13,609 nt of DNA. It comes from JACPFJ01 sp041738275. GTDB taxonomy: Bacteria > Desulfobacterota > Desulfuromonadia > Geobacterales > Pseudopelobacteraceae. The notes below the pieces were generated by a model. That model was not told the origin of the DNA, ran no database searches, and saw nothing but the letters and a program-made list of their open reading frames with translations. Location: positions 1 to 13,609 of the forward strand of contig JBGSQD010000212.1 in the NCBI GenBank assembly GCA_041738275.1, read 5' to 3'. Numbering within the stretch: position 1 is the stretch's first letter; every line of letters starts with the position of its first letter. Positions 6,187 through 12,083 of the stretch are shown piece by piece. The position numbers were made by a program, and so were the translations under genes.

Positions 6187-8187
6187 TCAGGACCCTGAGA
6201 GAGTAAAGTAGAATACGGCGCCTTCACCGACGGCAGCTTCAGCCCAGATCCTGCCATGGTGACAGTTAATGATCTTTTGGGCTATTGACAGCCCAATCCC
6301 GGACCCCTCAAAATCCTGGCTGGCATGCAAACGCGCAAATGCCGTGAATATCCTCTGCGCATTGTCAGAATCAAAACCAACACCGTTGTCGCGCACAAAA
6401 CAGACCAACGCACCATCTTTTGTGACCTGACCAAACTCTATGGTGGCCTGTTCCTTGGTACGGGTGTATTTCCATGAATTGCCGAGCAGATTTTCCAGAA
6501 GTATCATGACCAGCTGCATAGATCCTGTTACATTAATATCCGGCTGACAGATAAAGTTAACCTTCCGATCCGGTTCACGCTGGATCAGCGCATTCATTAT
6601 CTGGCCGGCAATCTTGCTGGCGTCAAGTCTTTCCATAACCACTTCTGTGTGCGATACACGCGACAACAGCATTATATCGTCAATCAACTGGGTCAGGCGA
6701 AGACCGGCGTACTGTATCTTTTGCAGGCACTGGGTGGAAGACTCGTCCAAAGGCTGCTCAGACTCCTTGAGCATAATCTCGGCATAACAATTGATGGCGG
6801 TTATCGGATTTCGCAGATCATGAGAGACCATGTAACTGAATGACTCTATCTCGCTGTTGGCTGTTTCGAGTTGTGCTACCTGCTGCTCAAGGCGGGCATT
6901 GAGGATCGCATTTTCGTTGTATGACTGCTGCAGGCGCTCTGTCATATGGTCCAGGGAAGCCGCCAGCTTGCCCAGTTCGTCAGTGGTTTGCGGATTCAAG
7001 CGGTTATCCAGATTGCCGGTCCCGATACTCTCGATCCCGGACTGCAGTTGCGAAATTGATGTGGAAAGCATCTTCATCAACCTGAAAACAAGCGCCGTGA
7101 TCAGCAAAGCGACAAGAATTACGACTGCAAGTGCCTGCCATACTGCTGATTTAGCGGTGCTTATCAAGTCATTGCTGACACGATTGATTTCCTGCTTGCT
7201 GTCGGCCTTCGCCACAGACACTGCCGGCATCACCTGTTTGTCCAAAAGAATCTGCAAATGATTTTTTACGAGCGCTATTGCTTCACCGCCATTACCGGCC
7301 TGCTTGATTTTAACGATGTTATCCATCAGGCTTTGCACCTGCTTGTAGCTGCTGACCACCGACTGCAGCAGGAGCGCGCCTTCGTTGACATCCTTTCTTT
7401 CAAGCTGAATTTTTCTGTTAACCGATTCAGCCCACTTGGCAAGAGCATCTTCTGCTTGAATACCGGTGCGGGAAATCTTAGCCAGATGATCCGCTTCTCC
7501 TGACTGCAGATAGTTCATCATCTCTTTCAGCTGTTTGTTAAGATTGTCCGACATTCTGATAACAGCAACAAAATAATCGATTGCTATATGGGCACGCTCC
7601 ATCTGCTCCGAACTGGTCATGACGAGCCAGGGGATCACCCCCATGGACAACAGCAGATTATGATAGGCCCAATGAACCTCTTCGATGCCGTCCTCTAAAA
7701 CACCATCAATGGCTGCCAGGATGGCATCATCCGATGGCAAGGCTAAATGACCGTGTTTCCAATCAAGCCCTTTCATGTCGCGTTTTCGGTCAATTACCGC
7801 CCTGGTCTCTTTCCTCCATTCGTCATATTGATTTTCAATGTTTTCCAGGCTCGCCAGGTCCTCTTTTTCTCCAGGCAGGCCCAACAGCTTCTGTTCCAGG
7901 ATGGCGCGTTTCCATTCTTGAAAACCGAGGTCGGCGTTGGTACTGTGGATTTCGAACTCCTGCCGGGCAGCTGCAGACTCCGTTACCATAAAATCAGCGG
8001 CAACCTTCCTTTGACTGGAAATAATTGTGCTGGTTTTGGCGATACCCTCCAGATAGTTGAGGGCCGGGACAACAAACTGCGCCTTGTTTCGGAGAGAATA
8101 AGCGCTCCAGAGCAGAAAGCTTGCAGCCACGGCTGCCACGCAGCCGACAATGATGATGATTGTGATGAGTTTTTTCTGTATGCTCAT
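6187..8187 (-). CDS. Membrane-bound sensor histidine kinase with large helical sensor domain and HAMP
   Basis: The 666-residue protein autophosphorylates on histidine in response to an unknown signal at the inner membrane. TM1 spans about 7-30. A large, probably periplasmic, helical sensor region (about 31-348) resembles no family I can name with certainty. TM2 spans about 349-370, followed by a HAMP linker (about 368-422) and a short coiled coil. The HisKA domain has the phospho-acceptor H456 in SHDLRNP. The ATPase domain has the N box around ENLLGNSWKY (N566, N570), the G1 box DNGVGF (600-605) and the G2 box GSGIGL (628-633). All catalytic motifs are intact. No receiver domain or response-regulator gene is present, so it is an orphan kinase here. 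Only a weak AGG ribosome site precedes the ATG at 8187. Confidence 0.92.
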   Translation of the reverse strand: MSIQKKLITIIIIVGCVAAVAASFLLWSAYSLRNKAQFVVPALNYLEGIAKTSTIISSQRKVAADFMVTESAAARQEFEIHSTNADLGFQEWKRAILEQKLLGLPGEKEDLASLENIENQYDEWRKETRAVIDRKRDMKGLDWKHGHLALPSDDAILAAIDGVLEDGIEEVHWAYHNLLLSMGVIPWLVMTSSEQMERAHIAIDYFVAVIRMSDNLNKQLKEMMNYLQSGEADHLAKISRTGIQAEDALAKWAESVNRKIQLERKDVNEGALLLQSVVSSYKQVQSLMDNIVKIKQAGNGGEAIALVKNHLQILLDKQVMPAVSVAKADSKQEINRVSNDLISTAKSAVWQALAVVILVALLITALVFRLMKMLSTSISQLQSGIESIGTGNLDNRLNPQTTDELGKLAASLDHMTERLQQSYNENAILNARLEQQVAQLETANSEIESFSYMVSHDLRNPITAINCYAEIMLKESEQPLDESSTQCLQKIQYAGLRLTQLIDDIMLLSRVSHTEVVMERLDASKIAGQIMNALIQREPDRKVNFICQPDINVTGSMQLVMILLENLLGNSWKYTRTKEQATIEFGQVTKDGALVCFVRDNGVGFDSDNAQRIFTAFARLHASQDFEGSGIGLSIAQKIINCHHGRIWAEAAVGEGAVFYFTLSGS

Positions 8188-8238
8188 GATCTGCCTGGTT
8201 CCGCAGGTTGGCGAAGACAGCCACCATAACTTTATGTA

Positions 8239-8267
8239 ATTATAACTGGTTGTTTAATATAATAAAA
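8239..8267 (-). promoter_or_regulatory. Possible promoter of the histidine kinase gene
   Basis: On the minus strand an exact TATAAT (plus coordinates 8239-8244) lies about 50 bases before the kinase start codon, within a very AT-rich stretch (about 8230-8285). The best -35 at a 17-bp spacing is only TTTTAT (8262-8267), which is weak. The AT-richness makes chance hexamers likely, so this is tentative. Confidence 0.35.
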
Positions 8268-8362
8268 TTTTATGATTTATAGCACGCAAGTCAAACGTCA
8301 CGCAACTGTTAAAAATATAATGGTTTTTTACTCATTGCCAAGACTAATCTTTCTGCTGATAC

Positions 8363-8440
8363 TGCGGTTATTGAGAAAATCCGCACGGCGGAGACAGGTC
8401 GTCAGACCTGTTTGGCGCAACCGAATGAGCCTTTATCGCC
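8363..8440. other. Cluster of three short hairpins in the gene-free stretch before the methyltransferase gene
   Basis: The 369-bp stretch 8188-8556 holds no supported gene. Its GC-richer middle carries consecutive stem-loops. TGCGG (8363-8367) pairs with CCGCA (8381-8385). ACAGGTC (8394-8400) pairs with GACCTGT (8405-8411) around a GTCA loop, extendable by a G-U and an A-U pair. GGCG (8414-8417) pairs with CGCC (8437-8440). There is no U-tract after any of them, so they are not classic terminators. They lie upstream of the likely methyltransferase promoter (8474-8502), so they would not be in that mRNA. They may be part of a small RNA, a decayed repeat, or chance structure. Confidence 0.3.
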
Positions 8441-8473
8441 GGGGGAGTTTAAGGATGGAAATCGGGATAAAGC

Positions 8474-8502
8474 TTGACATTGCCTGATGCATTATTTAGA
8501 TA
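8474..8502 (+). promoter_or_regulatory. Likely sigma70-type promoter of the methyltransferase-HAD operon
   Basis: A perfect TTGACA -35 box (8474-8479) is followed at a 17-bp spacing by TAGATA (8497-8502), a moderate -10 box. The transcript would begin near 8509 and give a leader of about 48 bases before the ATG at 8557. The -35 match and exact spacing are strong; the -10 has only three consensus bases. Confidence 0.5.
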
Positions 8503-8556
8503 AAGACTCCTTGCCGATGGATAACAAATACGCCGCGATTGAGAGTTGCTGCAATT

Positions 8557-9702
8557 ATGACTGAAAATACGCCACTATACGAGATCATCGCCGGCCGCAT
8601 AGCCGAACAGGGTCCGATCACCTTTGCCGACTTCATGGAAGCCTGCCTTTACGAGCCTGGTCTGGGCTACTACACCTCGCCGGGCCGCAAGGTCGGGGCT
8701 GAGGGTGATTTCTACACCAGCATCACGGTCCATGCCGCCTTTGGCCGGGTCATTGCACGGGAGATCGCCCAGATGTGGCGCAGCATGGGGTCACCAACAG
8801 GTTTTTCCCTGGTGGAGTGCGGGGCCGGTCATGGCCGCCTGGCATGCGATATCATGGATTATCTGGCCCAGCAAGAACCGGAGATGTACCGTAACCTAAC
8901 CCTGACCCTCGTGGAACGGGAACCCTCCCTGGAGGAGGCCCAGGCCGAACTGCTGGCGGGCCATCGGGAGCGGGTAAGCTGGCTGTTGCCGGAGGAGCTT
9001 AGCAATGGCTCCTTCACCTTTAGCGGCTGCCTTTACTCCAACGAACTGATCGACGCCCTGCCGGTGCACCGGGTAGTGATGACGGCTGATGCCCTGCAGG
9101 AGGTCTACGTTACCATCAAGGATGGGGAATTGGCTGAACAGTTGGGACCGCTGTCAACTCCAGCCATCGGCGATTATCTGGCGCGAATCGGGATCGTGCT
9201 TCATCCCGGCCAGCAGGCCGAGATCAACCTGGCGGGTCAGGCATGGCTGGCAACAGCTGCCCGTGCCCTGCAACAGGGATTCGTCCTGACCATCGACTAT
9301 GGCTATCCGGCAGAGGAGCTGTTTGCGCCAAAACGCAACCGGGGAACATTGCTCTGTTACCACCGTCACCAGGTGGAGGGAAATCCTTACATCCGCCTGG
9401 GGGAACAGGACATCACCGCCCATGTGGACTTTACCAGCCTGATGAAGCGCGGCGAGGAGTTTGGCCTGCAACCGGCCTGGCTTGGCGAGCAGTATCGGTT
9501 CCTGCTCTCGGCCGGGATTATTGAAGAGATGGAGGACATCGAGCGTTCTGACGTATCCGAAGAAGAAAAGCTTCGCTTGCGTCTGACCCTTAAAAAGCTG
9601 ATCATGCCCGAAGGGGGCATGGGTGACACCTTCCGGGTGCTGATCCAGTCAAAGGGGGTGGATTCCCCCAGGCTGCTCTGCCAGCGCAGGATTGGAGGTT
9701 GA
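8557..9702 (+). CDS. MidA/NDUFAF7-family SAM-dependent methyltransferase
   Basis: The 381-residue protein belongs to the DUF185/MidA family (mitochondrial homologue NDUFAF7, an arginine methyltransferase for a complex I subunit). Family landmarks are in order: the LYEPGLGYYT segment (31-40), EGDFYTS (49-55), the SAM-binding motif I ECGAGHGRL (87-95), SNELIDALPVHRV (161-173), the TIDYG motif (245-249), and the NRGTLLCYHRH stretch (261-271) followed by DITAHVDF (285-292). Length is normal. I chose the ATG at 8557; an in-frame TTG at 8539 has no ribosome site, while GAGAG lies about 11 bases before the ATG. The next gene's ATG immediately follows this stop codon. The bacterial substrate is uncertain; methylation of a respiratory complex I subunit is the family-based guess. 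Confidence 0.88.
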   Translation: MTENTPLYEIIAGRIAEQGPITFADFMEACLYEPGLGYYTSPGRKVGAEGDFYTSITVHAAFGRVIAREIAQMWRSMGSPTGFSLVECGAGHGRLACDIMDYLAQQEPEMYRNLTLTLVEREPSLEEAQAELLAGHRERVSWLLPEELSNGSFTFSGCLYSNELIDALPVHRVVMTADALQEVYVTIKDGELAEQLGPLSTPAIGDYLARIGIVLHPGQQAEINLAGQAWLATAARALQQGFVLTIDYGYPAEELFAPKRNRGTLLCYHRHQVEGNPYIRLGEQDITAHVDFTSLMKRGEEFGLQPAWLGEQYRFLLSAGIIEEMEDIERSDVSEEEKLRLRLTLKKLIMPEGGMGDTFRVLIQSKGVDSPRLLCQRRIGG

Positions 9703-10341
9703 ATGCAGGTCTCCAGCGAATCTTATATCCGCGCCATTGTCTTCGACCTGGATGGTACCCTTTATGCTTCGCAGGAATTTGCGGCCACCATCCATAATGA
9801 GGCAGTCGTGTACATGGCCGGCCTCAAAGGGGTAAGTACGGAGGAAATGGAAGCTTTGATGGCGGCCACCCGCACCCTCCTGACCGAGGAGAGCGGCACC
9901 GTCCAGACCCTGTCCACTGTCTGCACCGAACTGGGCGGCAGTGTCCGCGAACTGCACGCCATTTTTGAGGAGCGGCTGCGTCCCGAGTCCTTCCTGGTAC
10001 GGGACCAAAGGGTGATCGATCTGCTGGGAAGGCTTGGGAAACGGTTCCGGCTGTATATCTACACCAACAACAACCGTGCCCTGGCAACGAGAATCCTGGA
10101 GTATCTCGGCCTGGAGGGTCTGTTCGAGCGCATCTTTGCCATCGATGATGCCTGGCGGGCCAAACCGGACGAGATCATGCTGGAGCAGCTGTTCTCTGTA
10201 ATGGAGCTGATGCCTGCCCAGGTGCTCTTTGTGGGCGACCGCTATGACATTGACCTGCGGTTGCCGGAGCAGAAGGGATGTCCGGTTTTCCTTACCCAGA
10301 ACGTAGAGCAGCTGTTGCGGCTGGAGCGGCTGGCAAGCTAA
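9703..10341 (+). CDS. HAD-superfamily hydrolase (phosphatase-like)
   Basis: The 212-residue protein is a haloacid dehalogenase-type hydrolase with all four motifs intact. Motif I is FDLDGT (nucleophile D15, acid/base D17), motif II is YTNN (T121), motif III has K154 in AKPDE, and motif IV is VGDRYDIDL (D179, D182). The cap is an alpha-helical insert at about 25-95. This resembles pyrimidine 5'-nucleotidase or phosphoglycolate phosphatase-like members; the substrate cannot be told. The YTNNN motif and short cap fit small-metabolite phosphatases. Its ATG directly abuts the methyltransferase stop, with GGAGG four bases upstream, so the two genes are translationally coupled. A MITE-like element separates it from the next gene. 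Confidence 0.88.
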   Translation: MQVSSESYIRAIVFDLDGTLYASQEFAATIHNEAVVYMAGLKGVSTEEMEALMAATRTLLTEESGTVQTLSTVCTELGGSVRELHAIFEERLRPESFLVRDQRVIDLLGRLGKRFRLYIYTNNNRALATRILEYLGLEGLFERIFAIDDAWRAKPDEIMLEQLFSVMELMPAQVLFVGDRYDIDLRLPEQKGCPVFLTQNVEQLLRLERLAS

Positions 10342-10343
10342 TA

Positions 10344-10349
10344 ACACTA
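10344..10349 (+). repeat. Left copy of 6-bp direct repeat flanking the MITE-like element
   Basis: ACACTA abuts the left terminal inverted repeat and is repeated at 10524-10529 abutting the right one, consistent with a target-site duplication. The repeat is short, so chance is possible, but both copies touch the element ends exactly. Confidence 0.6.
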
Positions 10350-10523
10350 CCTGAATCCGTGACGCCGGAACGCTGTAACGCGCGGAATGCCGGAGTTGGC
10401 CGCCGTATGCACCGGAACAAGCACGTTACGTCAAGTGTCCTCCGTCGAACAGCTCCATTTCTCGGAAAGCGCGAACTTAGGCGTTCCGGGCAAGTGAAGG
10501 CGTGAAGACGTCACGGATTCAGG
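10350..10523. mobile_element. MITE-like element with perfect terminal inverted repeats
   Basis: This 174-bp non-coding segment begins with CCTGAATCCGTGACG (10350-10364) and ends with its exact reverse complement CGTCACGGATTCAGG (10509-10523). An inner pair, CGGAACGC (10366-10373) with GCGTTCCG (10481-10488), continues the symmetry, so the whole can fold on itself. The 6-bp direct repeat ACACTA flanks it on both sides (10344-10349 and 10524-10529), as a target-site duplication would. No open frame inside is credible. These are the marks of a miniature inverted-repeat transposable element mobilised in trans; no matching transposase is in the window. It lies between the HAD gene and the ribosome site of the ferritin-like gene. 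Confidence 0.7.
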
Positions 10524-10529
10524 ACACTA
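10524..10529 (+). repeat. Right copy of 6-bp direct repeat flanking the MITE-like element
   Basis: ACACTA directly follows the right terminal inverted repeat. Removing the element plus one copy would leave only 27 bp between the HAD stop and the ferritin-like start, a normal operon gap. Confidence 0.6.
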
Positions 10530-10548
10530 CATACAAGGAGGCATTGAC

Positions 10549-11007
10549 ATGAGTGAGAACAAGGAGATGCTCGACGCCATCATGCGCGCCATGGAACTGG
10601 AGAAGGATACCTTCGATTTCTATACCAAGGCCGCGCACAAGACCTTCAATCCTGCCGGCAAACGTATATTCAAGTGGCTGGCCAAGACCGAGGAAGAGCA
10701 CTACATCAAGCTGACCGAGCTGTACAATTCGCTGCATGAAAGCGGCCGCTGGGTATTTTATGGCGGTTCCACCTTCGAGCTGGCTCCGGCCGGCGATGAC
10801 GAACATCAGGTGAGCTACGACACCGATGACATAGAGGCGCTCAGGATCGCCCAGGACATTGAAAAGCGCGGCATGTCCTATTACGAGGAGTTGATCGCCA
10901 AGGTCAGCGACCCGGACGGCAAAGCCATGCTGGAGACGCTGCGCAACGAGGAAATCGAGCACCTGCGTATTGTCAGCGATAAGTTGCAGGAACTGAAAAG
11001 CACCTGA
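10549..11007 (+). CDS. Rubrerythrin-like ferritin-family diiron protein
   Basis: The 152-residue protein is a four-helix ferritin-like domain with a complete set of likely diiron ligands: E18 (helix 1, in MELEKDTFDFY), E48 and H51 (ExxH in KTEEEHY), E105 (helix 3, in DIEKRGMSYYEEL), and E135 and H138 (ExxH in EEIEHL). The spacing of two ExxH motifs and two single glutamates is that of rubrerythrin-type proteins. The C-terminal rubredoxin domain of classical rubrerythrin is absent, and there are no cysteines. A likely role is peroxide or oxygen reduction or iron handling in the cytoplasm; this is a family inference. AAGGAGG (10535-10541) lies 7 bases before the ATG. The MoxR gene starts 3 bases after the stop, so the two genes are co-transcribed. 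The MITE-like element lies just upstream. Confidence 0.87.
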   Translation: MSENKEMLDAIMRAMELEKDTFDFYTKAAHKTFNPAGKRIFKWLAKTEEEHYIKLTELYNSLHESGRWVFYGGSTFELAPAGDDEHQVSYDTDDIEALRIAQDIEKRGMSYYEELIAKVSDPDGKAMLETLRNEEIEHLRIVSDKLQELKST

Positions 11008-11010
11008 TCG

Positions 11011-11835
11011 ATGGAGCGAATTATCCTTGACGGCATAGCTCTGTCCCTCGCCTCCCCGGTAACACTGTCGCTGAAATGGGTCGGACAGGAGGAGCTGCTC
11101 ACCCAGCTGCTGGCAGCCTGGATGGTGATCGACGAGCGCGACATCCCCTTTAACCCCCGCCTGATCGGCAAACCTGGCGTGGGCAAGACCACCCTCGGCT
11201 ATGCGGCGGCCACGCGCCTTGGCAGGCCGGTCTACCTCTTCCAGGCCACCATGGATACCCGCCCCGAAGACCTGATCATCTCGCCGGTCATCGGCCCGGA
11301 CAACAAGATCCAATATGCTGCGTCGTCCCTGGTATCGGCCATGCTGACCGGGGGGGTGCTGATCCTCGACGAAGGCAACCGCATGAGCGAAAAGGCCTGG
11401 GCCTCCCTGGCGCCGCTCTTGGATGACCGGCGCTACGTGGAATCCATCGTCACCGGCCTGCGTATCCCGGCCGCTCCCGAGTTCCGCATCGTGGTTACCA
11501 TGAACGAAGATTCCTCCACCTTTGAGGTGCCGGAATACATCCACTCCCGCATTCAGCCACAGATCTACATCGACTTTCCCCAGGCGGACGAAGAGCTGCT
11601 CATACTCAAGGAGAACCTTCCCTTCAGCAGCACCCGTATCCTGAAGTATGTGGTGGAATTCCTCCAGCGGGCCCATGCCGCCGACGAAGCCTATTCGGTG
11701 CGGGACGGCATCAATATCGCCCGTTACGCGCTCAAGATGATGCATGCCCAGGGCACGGATGCCGTTGAACTGCTCCCCCTGGCCGTGGAACGGGTGCTGG
11801 GGGAAGAGGCGCTTGGTTACCTGAAAACACCATAA
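11011..11835 (+). CDS. MoxR-type AAA+ ATPase
   Basis: The 274-residue protein is a single AAA+ module of the MoxR/midasin-like group. It has Walker A GKPGVGKTT (53-61), Walker B GGVLILDEGNRM (D120, E121), a sensor 1 asparagine in VTMNED (N165), a probable arginine finger at R180 (EYIHSR), and a C-terminal lid with sensor 2-like SVRDGINIARYA. MoxR ATPases act as chaperones for assembly or metal-cofactor insertion, usually with a VWA-domain partner that has a metal-ion site. No VWA gene lies within the window; the next gene is a TraB-like protein. The ATG lies 3 bases after the stop of the ferritin-like gene with only a weak ribosome site, suggesting coupled translation. A role in maturing the diiron protein is my inference from this arrangement. 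Confidence 0.88.
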   Translation: MERIILDGIALSLASPVTLSLKWVGQEELLTQLLAAWMVIDERDIPFNPRLIGKPGVGKTTLGYAAATRLGRPVYLFQATMDTRPEDLIISPVIGPDNKIQYAASSLVSAMLTGGVLILDEGNRMSEKAWASLAPLLDDRRYVESIVTGLRIPAAPEFRIVVTMNEDSSTFEVPEYIHSRIQPQIYIDFPQADEELLILKENLPFSSTRILKYVVEFLQRAHAADEAYSVRDGINIARYALKMMHAQGTDAVELLPLAVERVLGEEALGYLKTP

Positions 11836-11872
11836 CCTGACCCGGCAAGCCTGAACCCAAAATATTCATGTT

Positions 11873-11961
11873 TCACGCGACGCCGCAACGCCGCAACGTT
11901 TAAAACCTTGAACAAAGATTCGTTTGAGTGCCTTGCGTTGCGTCGTTGCGTCGTTGCGTGA
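11873..11961. repeat. Imperfect 26-bp inverted repeat made of octamer units
   Basis: In the 248-bp gap between the MoxR gene and the next gene, a 26-base left arm (11873-11898) is the reverse complement of a right arm (11936-11961) except for three positions, one of which can pair as G-U in RNA. The loop is 37 bases. The right arm contains three perfect tandem copies of CGTTGCGT (11936-11959); the left arm holds two copies of CCGCAACG (11883-11898) and one diverged copy. Such palindromic short-unit repeats are common as intergenic REP-like sequences. It has no clear target duplication and no U-tract. The rest of the gap holds TTGCTG near 11970 and an AT-rich stretch, but no convincing promoter. 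Confidence 0.75.
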
Positions 11962-12083
11962 GAAATGTCTTGCTGGACTTTTGCTAATCTATTGTAAAGA
12001 CTCATTTCGTAAGGGACTATGTATTCCAGGTTTTTGTCGAACTTTGCGCTCTAGCGTAATTAACTGTTACACCGGGTTTAACT

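Noticed and set aside
8380..8450. Possible GEMM (cyclic di-GMP/cGAMP) riboswitch suggested by GGCGCAACC and CGCCGGGGG stretches
   Set aside because: The GCAAAGCC core and the GNRA tetraloop of the class are missing (loop is GTCA), and the segment lies upstream of the likely methyltransferase promoter.
8272..8487. Small plus-strand open frame of 71 codons before the methyltransferase gene
   Set aside because: It has no ribosome binding site and an irregular arginine-rich composition, and it overlaps hairpins and a promoter.
10278..10505. Open frame of 75 codons spanning the end of the HAD gene and the MITE-like element
   Set aside because: It overlaps the HAD coding region in another frame and reads through repeat DNA; no ribosome site or domain.
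10519..11745. Long minus-strand open frame (408 codons) opposite the ferritin-like and MoxR genes
   Set aside because: It is antisense to two genes with complete catalytic motifs. Such frames are common opposite GC-rich coding sequence, and its product shows only histidine/glutamine-rich low-information sequence.
11873..11961. CRISPR-like repeat array from the repeated CGTTGCGT units
   Set aside because: The units are only 8 bp, directly adjacent with no spacers, and arranged as a palindrome.
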